Origin: Clavibacter phaseoli
GTDB lineage: Bacteria; Actinomycetota; Actinomycetes; Actinomycetales; Microbacteriaceae
Direction: 5' to 3'
Assembly: GCF_021922925.1 (NCBI RefSeq)
Contig: NZ_CP040786.1
Coordinates: forward strand, 2,790,001-2,854,000
DNA length: 64,000 nucleotides
Part shown: piece by piece, positions 19,881 through 30,402 of the stretch
Layout of the letters: each line of letters begins with the position of its first letter
Numbering within the stretch: the stretch's first letter is position 1
Notes under the pieces: generated by a model
What the model was told of the DNA's origin: nothing
The model's input: only the letters and a program-made list of their open reading frames with translations
Database searches by the model: none
Program-made: the position numbers and the translations under genes

Positions 19881-22169
19881 TCAGTCATCGATCTCCTCGG
19901 GCAGGCCGGCGAGCTGCCGGGCGCGGGCGCGGCGGCGCTTGCGGATGCTGCGGAACAGGCCGAAGCCGAACAGGAGGGCGACGGCCGCGACGAACAGCGT
20001 CGTGACGATGGCCTCGAACCCGGCGCGGATGAAGAGCTCGACGGGCGCGCTGTCGCCGATCTGGACGGTGCCGTCCTCGGTGGTGAGCCGCGCGGTGACG
20101 ACGACGTCGCCGTTCGAGATGGAGGTGATGGGCGGGCGGGCCGACGCGCTGCCGTGCGCGGGGACCGTGACGAGCGCGGAGTCGTCGACGCGGATCCGGC
20201 CGCTGCCCGCGATGATCGACAGCCGCACCGTGACGGGCTGGTCGAGCTCGTTGCTGACGTTGATGAGGAGGCTCGTCGTGTCGCTGATGACGGTGTTCTG
20301 CCGTGTCGTGATGGCGACGGATCCGAGCAGCGCGTCGGCCTGGGCGGTGTAACCGTCCTGGACGGTCACGAGCCCGTCCGGGTCGTCGCTCCAGCGGTTG
20401 GCGAGCGTGGCGAGCAGCAGCATGCGCTGCTGGCCGGTGATGAGCTCGGGGCTCTCGACCGCCTTCGCGAAGGCGTCCACCTGGGCCTCGAGCGCCATCG
20501 CGTCGGCGACCCGCTGGACCCGGGTGGCGTCCTCCGGGTGGTCGACGACCTGCAGGGGCACGGGCGCGCTCGCGAGCGCCGCGCCGAGCTCCGCTGTGTC
20601 GCTGAAGGGGAGGCCCTGGATCGCGTCGAGCAGCTGCCCCAGGCGCCCGCCGGAGGCCGCCCAGCCGCGCTCCAGGCCGGCGACCACGACGTGGCCGTCG
20701 GCCGCGCGCGCATCCGCTGCGAGGGTCGCCGAGAGCTGGGCCAGCGCGATGCCGAACGCCTCGTCCGTCTCCGCGGAGAGCGCGCGGTCGACGAGCGCGG
20801 AGACCCGGGCGTCCGTCACGAGGACGGTCGTGTCGCCGATGGTCCCGGTCGCGCCGACGGCCGCGGAGCCCGTGGACTGCACGTCGCCGCTCGCGAGGAT
20901 CGCGGTCGTCGTGCCGCTGGCCGCCAGGACGCCGAGGTCGCCCGACGTGACGGTGCCTGCGGCCGGCCAGGAGACGCCGGAGATCGTGTAGTCCCAGGCG
21001 GTCAGGTCGGCGAGGCTCGGCACGGGGGCGAGCGCCGGCGCGGTGGGCGTGGGACTCGGATCGGGCTCGGAGGGGGTGGACGTCTCCTCGGGGGCGGAGG
21101 TCGCGGCCTCGGCCACGGCGGACCCGCCGCGCGTGCCGCTCGCGGCGGGGGACTCCGTCGGCGCGGGCGTCCCGGAGGGCGTGGAGCTCGGGGCGGGCGT
21201 CGAGCCCGGTGCCGCGAACCGGCTCGCCTGCACGGCATACGTGGCGTCCGTGGGCGCGAGGAGGCTCGTCGCACCGGCCTGCGCCTGCACGGCGACGTCG
21301 GCGTCCGCCCAGGCCAGCGCGAAGGTCTCGTTCGGCATCTCGCGGAGGCGCTGCAGCCACTCGACGGCGGACGCGGGGGCGTCGGCGCCGAGGATCCGGA
21401 TGGACGCGATGATCCGCGGGTCGATGCCCACGGCGACGGGCCGGCCGTACACCGCGTCGAGCTGCCGCGTGAGCGTGCCCCCCGCCGCCGTGTAGGTCGC
21501 GAGGGCCTCGGCGTCGACGAAGTCCGAGGCGCTCGGCGGGACGGTGAGGGGCATGACGGCGGCGACGGGCGTGGGCGCCGGATCCGCGCCGGGGCTCCAG
21601 ACGACGGCCCCGCGCCCGGTCGCGACGTCCGCGCCGCCGGCCTCGAGCTCGGCCGTGAGCCCGCGCGGTCCGAACCCGCCGCGGCTGCCCTGCAGCGCCA
21701 CGGTCGCCGACGGCACCGTGATGGCCACGTCGACCGTGCCGCCCGCGGGCACCTCCGGGGTGTCGATGCGGCCGATGCGCGGGCCCGTGCGCGTGTTCGC
21801 GTCGGTGGACGCCGTGTCGAGCCAGCCGTCGACCTTGGCGCGGGTGTCGAGGACCGTGCGGTTCAGGTCGAGGTCGATGCGCCCCGCCGGCACGGCGGCC
21901 TCCGTCGCGTTGACCACGGAGACGGTGACGGCGAGGTCCTGGTCGGGGGTGAGGATCCCCTCGGCCGCGGGCGTGACGGTGAGCGTCACGCCGTCGGTGG
22001 CCGCGTGCGCCGGGGTCGACGGACCGGCGACCGTCCCGGCGGCGAGCGTCCCGGCGGCGACCGTGACGCACACGAGGGTGGAGATCGTGCGTCGAGCGGA
22101 TCGCCGGATCAAGCGGAGGGCTCTGTCCGTGCGGGTGGGGCCGGCGTCGTGTCGAGGCGCGGCGTGCAT
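19881..22169 (-). CDS. DUF6049 family secreted, membrane-anchored protein
   Basis: A 762-aa protein with a long basic N-terminus and a signal segment (about residues 30-55, ending THAHA-type AHAA). The large extracellular region has Ig-like beta domains and a proline/threonine/serine-rich linker (about 320-375). Near the C-terminus is one membrane helix (IVTTLFVAAVALLFGFGLF) followed by a basic cytosolic tail. It always neighbours murJ in actinobacteria, so a cell-envelope role is inferred. The enzymatic activity is unknown. Start ATG is 6 nt after a -10 element. Confidence 0.82.
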   Translation of the reverse strand: MHAAPRHDAGPTRTDRALRLIRRSARRTISTLVCVTVAAGTLAAGTVAGPSTPAHAATDGVTLTVTPAAEGILTPDQDLAVTVSVVNATEAAVPAGRIDLDLNRTVLDTRAKVDGWLDTASTDANTRTGPRIGRIDTPEVPAGGTVDVAITVPSATVALQGSRGGFGPRGLTAELEAGGADVATGRGAVVWSPGADPAPTPVAAVMPLTVPPSASDFVDAEALATYTAAGGTLTRQLDAVYGRPVAVGIDPRIIASIRILGADAPASAVEWLQRLREMPNETFALAWADADVAVQAQAGATSLLAPTDATYAVQASRFAAPGSTPAPSSTPSGTPAPTESPAASGTRGGSAVAEAATSAPEETSTPSEPDPSPTPTAPALAPVPSLADLTAWDYTISGVSWPAAGTVTSGDLGVLAASGTTTAILASGDVQSTGSAAVGATGTIGDTTVLVTDARVSALVDRALSAETDEAFGIALAQLSATLAADARAADGHVVVAGLERGWAASGGRLGQLLDAIQGLPFSDTAELGAALASAPVPLQVVDHPEDATRVQRVADAMALEAQVDAFAKAVESPELITGQQRMLLLATLANRWSDDPDGLVTVQDGYTAQADALLGSVAITTRQNTVISDTTSLLINVSNELDQPVTVRLSIIAGSGRIRVDDSALVTVPAHGSASARPPITSISNGDVVVTARLTTEDGTVQIGDSAPVELFIRAGFEAIVTTLFVAAVALLFGFGLFRSIRKRRRARARQLAGLPEEIDD

Positions 22170-22175
22170 CTGGCG

Positions 22176-22181
22176 ATTCTA
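22176..22181 (-). promoter_or_regulatory. Leaderless -10 for the DUF6049-murJ run
   Basis: TAGAAT on the minus strand ends 6 nt before the ATG at 22169, so the transcript probably starts at the start codon. Confidence 0.6.
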
Positions 22182-22246
22182 AATGGCTGGCCCCGCGCGG
22201 CCCGTGTGCGCTCGCCGTGGACGCGGATGCCGGTCGCCGCCCGCCG

Positions 22247-22252
22247 TAGACT
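22247..22252 (+). promoter_or_regulatory. Leaderless -10 for cca
   Basis: TAGACT ends 8 nt before the ATG at 22261; no ribosome binding site lies between. Confidence 0.5.
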
Positions 22253-22260
22253 GTCCGACC

Positions 22261-23691
22261 ATGCACAGCGTCGCACAGGCCCTCGAGCGTCTCCGCGAGC
22301 TGGCAGCATCGCCCCCGGTCGCCGTCCTCGCGCGGGCGTTCCACGAAGCGGGCCACGAGCTTGCCCTCGTCGGCGGCCCGGTCCGCGACGCCTTCCTCGG
22401 CCGCGCCGCCACCGACCTCGACCTCACCACCGACGCCCGTCCCGACCGCATCCTCGAGATCGTGAAGCCCGTCGCGGACGCCCACTGGGACATCGGCCGC
22501 GCGTTCGGCACCATCGGCGCCCGCGTGAAGGGGGAGCAGGTCGAGATCACGACCTACCGCACCGACCAGTACGACGGCGTCTCCCGCAAGCCCGAGGTCG
22601 AGTTCGGATCGTCGCTCGAGGAGGACCTCGTGCGCCGCGACTTCACGGTCAACGCGCTGGCCGTGCGCCTGCCGCAGGTGGTGCTGGTGGATCCGTCCGG
22701 CGGCATCGACGACCTCCTCGCCCAGGTGCTCCGCACGCCCGTGGCTCCCGAGGTCTCGTTCGGCGACGACCCGCTCCGCATGATGCGCGCCGTCCGCTTC
22801 GCCTCCCAGCTCGGCTTCCTCCTCGACGACGCGGCGCTCGCCGCCATCCGCGACATGGCCCCGCGGATCCTCGACATCTCCGTCGAGCGCGTGAGCGACG
22901 AGCTCTCCAAGCTCCTGCGCACCCCGGAGCCGCGCGCCGGCCTCGACCTGCTCGTGGAGGGGGGCCTCGCGGACCACGTGCTGCCGGAGCTCCCCGCCAT
23001 GAAGCTCGAGGCCGACGAGCACCACCGGCACAAGGACGTCTACCAGCACTCCCTCCAGGTGCTCGACCAGGCGATCGACCACGAGCGCTCCCGCCACCCG
23101 GGCGAGGCACCGGACCTCGTCCTCCGCCTGGCCGCGCTCCTGCACGACATCGGCAAGCCGTCCACGCGCCGGCTCGAGCCCGGCGGGGTCGTCACCTTCC
23201 ACCACCACGACGTCGTCGGATCCAAGATGGCCAAGCGCCGGCTCCGTGCCCTCCGCTTCGACAACGACACGATCGCGTCGGTCGCGCGCCTCGTCGAGCT
23301 GCACCTCCGCTTCTTCGGCTACACCGAGGGCGGCTGGACCGACTCGGCCGTCCGCCGCTACGTGCGCGACGCCGGCCCCGAGCTCGAGCGCCTGCACATG
23401 CTCACGCGCGCCGACGTCACCACGCAGAACCGCCGGAAGGCCGACCGCCTCGGCTTCGCCTACGACGACCTCGAGGCGCGCATCGCCGAGCTCGCCGAGC
23501 AGGAGGAGATGGCGGCCGTCCGCCCGGACCTCGACGGCGAGGCGATCATGCGGATCCTGGACGTGCCGCCCGGGCCGCTGGTCGGCCGCGCCTACCGCTT
23601 CCTGCTCGAGCTGCGCCTCGACGAGGGCCCGCTCCCCGCGGAGGAGGCCGAGCGCCGCCTCGTCGCGTGGTGGGCGGCCGAGCAGGGCTGA
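22261..23691 (+). CDS. cca: CCA tRNA nucleotidyltransferase
   Basis: A 476-aa class II enzyme that adds or repairs the 3' CCA of tRNAs without a template. It shows [21 protein letters not shown] (nucleotidyltransferase site, 38-58), [14 protein letters not shown] and [19 protein letters not shown]-terminal HD domain contains the HDIGKP motif. The ATG at 22261 is preferred over an upstream frame because of the leaderless -10 and the conserved N-terminus. It diverges from the DUF6049 gene. Confidence 0.95.
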   Translation: MHSVAQALERLRELAASPPVAVLARAFHEAGHELALVGGPVRDAFLGRAATDLDLTTDARPDRILEIVKPVADAHWDIGRAFGTIGARVKGEQVEITTYRTDQYDGVSRKPEVEFGSSLEEDLVRRDFTVNALAVRLPQVVLVDPSGGIDDLLAQVLRTPVAPEVSFGDDPLRMMRAVRFASQLGFLLDDAALAAIRDMAPRILDISVERVSDELSKLLRTPEPRAGLDLLVEGGLADHVLPELPAMKLEADEHHRHKDVYQHSLQVLDQAIDHERSRHPGEAPDLVLRLAALLHDIGKPSTRRLEPGGVVTFHHHDVVGSKMAKRRLRALRFDNDTIASVARLVELHLRFFGYTEGGWTDSAVRRYVRDAGPELERLHMLTRADVTTQNRRKADRLGFAYDDLEARIAELAEQEEMAAVRPDLDGEAIMRILDVPPGPLVGRAYRFLLELRLDEGPLPAEEAERRLVAWWAAEQG

Positions 23692-23762
23692 TCCGCTCCG
23701 CCTGGGCCTCCGCCGCGGCCGGCCTGGTGCGACTCCTCCCCATCCGGTAGTCTTGCGAGGTT

Positions 23763-23839
23763 GTCCGCCCGGCAACGGGATTCCCCTGCCCCGCGCGGAC
23801 AGATGCACATACCCTCCTGTCGCAGATCGTCTGCGACCG
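23763..23839 (+). promoter_or_regulatory. Structured rpsF leader (possible S6:S18 control)
   Basis: The leader can form an outer stem GTCCGC/GCGGAC (23763-23768 with 23795-23800) and a perfect 7-bp hairpin TCGCAGA/TCTGCGA (23820-23836). A CCG follows at once (23837-23839). Known S6:S18 leaders expose a CCG to the protein pair, so autoregulation is possible. The match is by eye only. Confidence 0.4.
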
Positions 23840-23863
23840 TTCAAGTCCGAAGGAGGTGGGTTA

Positions 23864-24328
23864 GTGACGCATCAGTACGAACTCATGGTGATCCTGGATC
23901 CCGAGATCGATGAGCGCACCGTCGCTCCCAGTCTCGACAAGTTCCTCAACGTCATCCGCACCAGCGGTGGCACCGTCGACAACGTCGACGTCTGGGGCCG
24001 TCGTCGACTGGCGTACGAGATCAACAAGAAGAACGAGGGCATCTACGCCGTCGTCCAGCTCACCGCCACGAGCGAGGCCACGCAGGAGCTCGACCGCCAG
24101 CTGGGTCTGTCCGAGGCCGTCATGCGCACCAAGGTGCTGCGTGCCGAGGAGGCCATGGCCATGGTCGCCTCCGCTGCGAAGCTCGCCGACGAGAAGGCCG
24201 CCCGCAAGGCAGCCGCCACGTCCAAGGCCGCAGACGCCGCCCCCCAGGCTCCCGCCACGGACGCCGCCCCGGCGACGCCCGGCAAGCCGGCAGCGCAGGC
24301 TGCTTCCAGCGAGAAGACCGGGGAGTAG
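23864..24328 (+). CDS. rpsF: 30S ribosomal protein S6
   Basis: bS6 binds 16S rRNA with S18 in the small-subunit platform. The GTG at 23864 is taken because AGGAGGTG lies 5 nt upstream and [16 protein letters not shown] is the conserved N-terminus. It shows [22 protein letters not shown]. At 154 aa it is longer than the usual 95-100. The extra C-terminal tail of about 55 residues is rich in alanine, proline and lysine. The next gene, ssb, starts 3 nt later. Confidence 0.96.
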   Translation: MTHQYELMVILDPEIDERTVAPSLDKFLNVIRTSGGTVDNVDVWGRRRLAYEINKKNEGIYAVVQLTATSEATQELDRQLGLSEAVMRTKVLRAEEAMAMVASAAKLADEKAARKAAATSKAADAAPQAPATDAAPATPGKPAAQAASSEKTGE

Positions 24329-24331
24329 TCG

Positions 24332-24883
24332 ATGGCCGGCGAAACCATCATCACGGTCGTGGGCAACCTCACCAGTGATCCGGAGCTGCGGTACACGCAG
24401 AACGGGCTGGCGGTAGCCAACTTCACCATCGCCTCCACGCCGAGGTCCTTCGACCGCGCGAGCAACGACTGGAAGGACGGCGACGCCCTCTTCCTCCGTG
24501 CGAGCGTGTGGCGCGAGTTCGCCGAGCACGTGGCGTCCTCGCTCACCAAGGGCTCGCGTGTCGTCGCGACCGGCCGCCTCAAGCAGCGGTCGTACGAGAC
24601 GAAGGAGGGCGAGAAGCGCACCTCCATCGAGCTCGAGGTCGACGAGATCGGCCCCTCGCTCCGCTACGCGACCGCTCAGGTCACGCGCGCGGCCGGCGGC
24701 GGCGGCAACGGCGGCGGGGGCAACTCCGGCGGCGGCCGCGGCCAGTTCGGCGGCGGGCAGCCCCAGCAGCAGCAGGTGGCCGAGGAGCCGTGGGGCACCC
24801 CCGCGAGCTCCGGCGGCAACTCCGGCGGCGGCGACGGCGGCTGGTCCAACCCCGGCAACTTCAACGACGAGACGCCCTTCTAG
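24332..24883 (+). CDS. ssb: Single-stranded DNA-binding protein
   Basis: SSB (183 aa) coats single-stranded DNA. The N-terminal OB fold (about 1-110) starts [20 protein letters not shown] and includes [22 protein letters not shown] glycine-rich linker (about 118-165) precedes the C-terminal tip NDETPF, which differs from the common DDDIPF partner-binding tip. It lies in the conserved rpsF-ssb-rpsR-rplI operon. Confidence 0.97.
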
Positions 24884-24919
24884 GGCTCGTCGCACTACGT
24901 ACGAAAGACAGGAAGAATC

Positions 24920-25183
24920 ATGGCTGGAAAGAGCAGCGGCGACCGCCGCAAGCCTCTCCGCGGAGCCAAGGGCGGCAAGAACGCCGCCCCGGCGAAGTCC
25001 ATCCGCGTCGGCGTCATCGACTACAAGGATGTCGCCACCCTCCGCAAGTTCATTTCCGAGCGGGGAAAGATCCGCGCTCGTCGCATCACCGGTGTCTCGG
25101 TGCAGGAGCAGCGCCTCATCGCGCGCGCAGTCAAGAACGCGCGCGAGATGGCACTTCTCCCCTACGCCGGCTCTGGCCGTTAA
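24920..25183 (+). CDS. rpsR: 30S ribosomal protein S18
   Basis: bS18 (87 aa) pairs with S6. It has [53 protein letters not shown]. No cysteines are present, so it is a zinc-independent form. AGGAAGA lies upstream of the ATG. Confidence 0.97.
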
Positions 25184-25194
25184 GGGGTAATGGA

Positions 25195-25647
25195 ATGTCG
25201 AAAGTGATCCTCACGACCGAGGTCTCCGGCCTCGGTTCCCCCGGAGACGTCGTCGAGGTCAAGAACGGGTTCTCCCGCAACTACCTCGTGCCCCAGGGCT
25301 TCGCGGTCATCTGGAGCCGCGGCGGCGAGAAGCAGATCGAGCAGATCAAGGCCGCGCGTGCCGCTCGCGAGCACGCGACCATCGAGGAGGCGCAGGACCT
25401 CAAGAGCCGCCTCGAGGCCAAGATCGTCAAGCTGACCGTCAAGGCCGGCCAGGGCGGGCGCCTCTTCGGCTCCGTCAAGACGTCCGACATCGCCAAGGCG
25501 GTCGAGGAGTCCGGCATCGGCCAGGTCGACAAGCGCAAGATCGAGATCCCCAACGCCATCAAGGCCACGGGGAACCACGAGGCCACGATCCGGCTCCGTG
25601 ACGACATCGTCGCCACGATCAGCCTCCAGGTCGTCGCCGCGAAGTAA
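25195..25647 (+). CDS. rplI: 50S ribosomal protein L9
   Basis: bL9 (150 aa) has an N-terminal rRNA-binding domain and a C-terminal domain linked by a long helix. [35 protein letters not shown] is the signature, and the helix follows. The ATG at 25195 is 11 nt after the rpsR stop. It ends the operon; a terminator follows. Confidence 0.97.
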
Positions 25648-25658
25648 CGCAGCGCAGA

Positions 25659-25693
25659 CGATGGCGGCGGGCTCCCTGAGCCCGCCGCCATCG
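25659..25693 (+). terminator. Terminator after rplI
   Basis: Perfect 16-bp stem (25659-25674 with 25678-25693) and CCT loop, 12 bp after the stop codon. Confidence 0.88.
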
Positions 25694-26101
25694 GCGGTTA
25701 ACCAGCCGGTCAGAGGCCCCTGGATCCCCAGCTCCATCCACAGGCGAGTCCCTAGCAGAAGAACTCTCAAGCCCTGGTGCAGACTACTTTCCCCACACCG
25801 TTGGGGGAGAACTGAGGCCCTGGTCAGATGGCTATTCAGGTCGAAAAAAAGTCCGTAGTGCACAGGTCTGTCCCCAGGTACTCCACACGATCCCCGGCGT
25901 TTCGCCCACTTTGTCCACAGCCTCGTCCACAGGGGCATTTGGTCCCGGCGGGACCGGATCCATATCGTGGGGCAGCGCCCGTCGAACGGGTCGCGGAGGA
26001 CCCGTGAGCGGTCCGGTCGACGCCGTCCCGGACGGTGTCGGAGGTCCGAGCTAGAACGGTCGTGCGGGCGCATCCGCCCAGCCGACCGAGGGGAGCCGCA
26101 C
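25694..26101. other. Gene-free region upstream of dnaB
   Basis: This roughly 400-bp gap has lower GC than its neighbours, including an A7 run (25844-25850), several CCACA words and two DnaA-box-like sites. A frame through its 3' part is only an extension of dnaB. GAGGGGAG before 26102 is the dnaB ribosome binding site. A promoter was not assigned. Confidence 0.65.
25911..25931 (+). promoter_or_regulatory. Two DnaA-box-like sites before dnaB
   Basis: TTGTCCACA (25911-25919) is a perfect high-GC box; TCGTCCACA (25923-25931) has one mismatch. Their starts are 12 bp apart. Confidence 0.45.
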
Positions 26102-27481
<1,380 letters not shown>

Positions 27482-27627
27482 CCGGAGGTCACGACGTCGG
27501 GCGGAGACGCCCGCGGAGGTGCCGCTCCTCCGGCGCCGCGGTCCCGTCTCGTGCGGCGCACCCGACGGTCCCGGCGAGCGGCCGAACGGGCCGACGGATC
27601 GAGGCGCGCCTCATGGGCGGGTCCGCG

Positions 27628-28086
27628 TCAGGGCGCGAAGTAGAGATGCGCGTGCGCGGCGCAGCCGGGGTTGAACGCTGCGCCGCAGCTCGGGCAGGAG
27701 TCGGCCGCGAGGTACTCGGGCACGCTCATCGTCGCGCGGCAGACGCCGCACAGGGCCGCCGGCAGGTGCTGGACGGCGCGGGGGATCACCTCGAGCGGGT
27801 GGTCCGCGACGGCCGCGTGGCAGAGGTGGCATGGGTACCACGCGTCGCAGCAGGGGGCGCGGAGGGCGACGACGTCGAGCGCGGATCCGTAGTGGACGCA
27901 ACGGGTCTCGGCGTCGATCGCCGGGCCGCGGATGATCACGGGACCGGCATCGACACCGACGCCCGCATTCGTGCCCCGGAGGACGTCAGCGTTCCCGACC
28001 ACCGCGCTGCCCCGCGACTCGACGCGGCCCGGTGCCGTGTGACCGGCTGAGGGGGTCACGTCTCGATCCGGCTGCTCGGCGGGCAT
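27628..28086 (-). CDS. CHY zinc finger protein
   Basis: A small protein whose C-terminal half is a CHY-type zinc finger: RCVHYGSALDVVAL, CCDAWYPCHLCH, ALCGVCRATMS, CPSCGAAFNPGCAAHAHLYF. The many Cys and His residues suggest binding of several zinc ions. The function is unknown; related domains occur in ubiquitin ligases and in stand-alone bacterial proteins. The start is uncertain: ATG 28086 is chosen, GTG 28113 is possible, and neither has a good ribosome binding site. The N-terminal part looks poorly conserved. It lies just after prfC on the same strand. Confidence 0.75.
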   Translation of the reverse strand: MPAEQPDRDVTPSAGHTAPGRVESRGSAVVGNADVLRGTNAGVGVDAGPVIIRGPAIDAETRCVHYGSALDVVALRAPCCDAWYPCHLCHAAVADHPLEVIPRAVQHLPAALCGVCRATMSVPEYLAADSCPSCGAAFNPGCAAHAHLYFAP

Positions 28087-28129
28087 GGAGGGGTGACCGG
28101 GTGGAGGGGTCACGCGCGCGGGCGCCGCA

Positions 28130-29755
28130 TCAGGCGTCCGGGAGGGCCGTCGCGGCGTCGACCAGCGTGAGCTCGGGGCTGTCGCGCTGGATCGCCTTGA
28201 GGCGCCACGGGGTGGTGATCAGGGCGATGTGCGTGCCGTCCGAGCGGACGAGCACCTCGACGCCGATGGTCTTCGCCAGGGCGGGAGCCGAGGCCGCGTC
28301 GGTGATCCGGGCCACCTGGTACTCGAGCGGCTCCATGCGCAGCGGCGCGCGGAACTCGTTCGTCATGCGCTCGACGACGACCTCGAACTGCATGGGGCCG
28401 ACCGCGCCGAGGACCGGCGCCTGGTCGCCGCGGAGGTCGGACCGCATCACCTGGATGACGCCCTCGTGGTCCAGCTGCTCGATGCCCTTGCGGAACTGCT
28501 TGTGCGTGCTCGTGTCCTTGGAGCGGACGACGCGGAAGAGCTCGGGCGCGAACTGGGGGAGACGCGGGAACGTGACGGGCGCGCCGTCGAAGAGCGTGTC
28601 GCCGACGCGGATGTTGGACGCGTTGACGAGACCGACGACGTCGCCGGGGTAGGCGTCGTCGACGGTGGAGCGCTCGCGGCCGAAGAGCTGCTGCGCGTAC
28701 TTGGTGACGAAGGGGCGGCCCGTCTGGGCGTGCGTGACCGTCATGCCGCGGTGGAAGACGCCCGAGCAGATCCGCATGAAGGCCAGGCGGTCGCGGTGCG
28801 CGGTGTTCATGCCCGACTGCACCTTGAAGACGAAGCCGGAGAAGTCCTCCTCGACGGGGCGCGTGCGGTCCTGCTCGTCGGGACGCGGCTGCGCGGCCGG
28901 GGCGATGGCGTCGAGCGCGTCGAGGATGTGGGTCACGCCGAAGTTGAGGACGGCGGCCGCGAAGAGCACCGGCGTGGTGCGGCGGGCGAGGAACGACTCC
29001 TCGTCGTGGTCCTGGCCCTCCTCGTGCAGGAGCTCGCTCTCCTCGACGGCGTTCGTCCACGCGGATCCGGCCGCGGCCAGCGCCTCGTCGGGCGACATGC
29101 GCGTCTCCGGGGCGATGCTCGCGCCGCCGGCCGTGCGGGTGAAGTGCACGCACTCGCCGCTCGAGCGGTCGACGACGCCGAAGAACGCGCCCGACTCGCC
29201 GACCGGCCACGTGAGCGGGGTGGGCAGGAGGCCCGTGCGCTCCTTGATCTCGTCCATGAGGTCGAGCGGCTCGCGGCCCGGGCGGTCCCACTTGTTGATG
29301 ACGGTGATGATCGGGATGCGGCGCTGGCGGCACACCTCGAAGAGCTTCATGGTCTGGGTCTCGAGGCCGCGGGAGGCGTCGACGAGCATGATCGCGGCGT
29401 CCACCGCGGAGAGCACGCGGTAGGTGTCCTCGGAGAAGTCGGCGTGGCCGGGGGTGTCGACGACGTTCATGACGGTGTCGCGGTGGGTGAACTGGATCGC
29501 CGCGGAGCTCACGGAGATGCCGCGCTCCTTCTCCATGTCCATCCAGTCGGAGACCGTGGACTTGCGGCCCTGCTTGCCGTGCACGGCGCCCGCGGACCCG
29601 ATGGCGTGCGCGTGCAGCAGCAGCGCCTCGGTGAGCGTGGACTTGCCCGCGTCGGGGTGGGAGATGACGGCGAAGGTGCGACGGCGGGACGCCTCGCGCA
29701 GCACGGGGGAGGCGGAGGCCGAGGCGGGCGCGCGGGGAGGGGTGATGGTCGACAC
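28130..29755 (-). CDS. prfC: Peptide chain release factor 3
   Basis: RF3 (541 aa) is a GTPase that recycles RF1 and RF2 after termination. G-domain motifs: HPDAGKST (33-40), MDMEKERGISVSSAA, DTPGHADFSEDTYR, NKWDRP. RF3-specific later motifs: FSGFVFKVQSGMNTAHRDRLAFMRICSG and VGPMQFEVVVERM. RF3 is absent from many actinobacteria, but present here at full length. Convergent or isolated; the CHY gene follows on the same strand. Confidence 0.95.
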   Translation of the reverse strand: MSTITPPRAPASASASPVLREASRRRTFAVISHPDAGKSTLTEALLLHAHAIGSAGAVHGKQGRKSTVSDWMDMEKERGISVSSAAIQFTHRDTVMNVVDTPGHADFSEDTYRVLSAVDAAIMLVDASRGLETQTMKLFEVCRQRRIPIITVINKWDRPGREPLDLMDEIKERTGLLPTPLTWPVGESGAFFGVVDRSSGECVHFTRTAGGASIAPETRMSPDEALAAAGSAWTNAVEESELLHEEGQDHDEESFLARRTTPVLFAAAVLNFGVTHILDALDAIAPAAQPRPDEQDRTRPVEEDFSGFVFKVQSGMNTAHRDRLAFMRICSGVFHRGMTVTHAQTGRPFVTKYAQQLFGRERSTVDDAYPGDVVGLVNASNIRVGDTLFDGAPVTFPRLPQFAPELFRVVRSKDTSTHKQFRKGIEQLDHEGVIQVMRSDLRGDQAPVLGAVGPMQFEVVVERMTNEFRAPLRMEPLEYQVARITDAASAPALAKTIGVEVLVRSDGTHIALITTPWRLKAIQRDSPELTLVDAATALPDA

Positions 29756-29809
29756 CTCCCCATGGTACGAGGCGGTGTCGAGCGGGGGATCCGCGGGGTC
29801 GGCCGGTGG

Positions 29810-30199
29810 TCAGCGGGCCCGGAGGCGGTCGAGGAACTCGTCGGCCATGGCGAGGTGCTCGGCGAGGCGGCGGCGGCGCTCCTCCGCGTCGGCGACGAAG
29901 GCCGCGAGATCCGCCCGCAGGGACGCGGTGTCGTCGTCCGGGCCGGCGGCGTCGAGGGCGTTCGTGACCTCGAGCAGGCGCATCATCTCCTCGAGCGAGA
30001 AGCCGAGCGGCTTCATCCGGCGGATGAGGAGGAGGCGCTCGAGGTCCTCGTCGGTGTAGAGGCGGAAGCCGCCCTCGGAGCGGCCGGACGGGCGGAGCAG
30101 GCCGGTCTCGTCGTAGTGGCGGAGCGTGCGGTGCGACATGCCGGTGCGCTCGGCGAGCTCGCCGATCTGCATGGTCGCGGGGCCGGCAGGTCGCGTCAT
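29810..30199 (-). CDS. MerR family transcriptional regulator
   Basis: A 129-aa regulator. The winged helix-turn-helix starts MQIGELAERTGMSHRTLRHYDETGLLRPS, followed by GGFRLYTDEDLERLLLIRRMKPLGFSLEEM and a C-terminal coiled coil (about 75-125). There are no cysteines in the effector region, so metal or redox sensing of the MerR/SoxR kind is unlikely. The ATG at 30199 is chosen; MQIG nine codons later is possible. It lies 54 bp before prfC on the same strand. Confidence 0.85.
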   Translation of the reverse strand: MTRPAGPATMQIGELAERTGMSHRTLRHYDETGLLRPSGRSEGGFRLYTDEDLERLLLIRRMKPLGFSLEEMMRLLEVTNALDAAGPDDDTASLRADLAAFVADAEERRRRLAEHLAMADEFLDRLRAR

Positions 30200-30390
30200 G
30201 CGGGCCTCCAGACGGGCTCTCCCGGGCAGGGGAGGTGTGGGCGGGTTGCGGACGGGCGACCGCATCCGCCCATTCTCCCCGATCGGGGGCGCGGGGCACC
30301 GCCCCCGTCCGGGCGGCGTCGCGGAGGGGACGGGCGTCGCGCGGGCCCGGCCGGGCGTCGCGCTCTCGGGGCGGCGCGGGCCCCCGCTCG

Positions 30391-30396
30391 TAGGAT
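30391..30396 (+). promoter_or_regulatory. Leaderless -10 for GT4 gene
   Basis: TAGGAT ends 6 nt before the ATG at 30403. Confidence 0.6.
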
Positions 30397-30402
30397 CGGC
30401 GC

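Noticed and set aside
18888..23750. Open frame of 1,620 codons on the plus strand
   Set aside because: It is opposite murJ and DUF6049 and partly overlaps cca; the arginine/glycine/alanine-rich content is typical of antisense frames at this GC.
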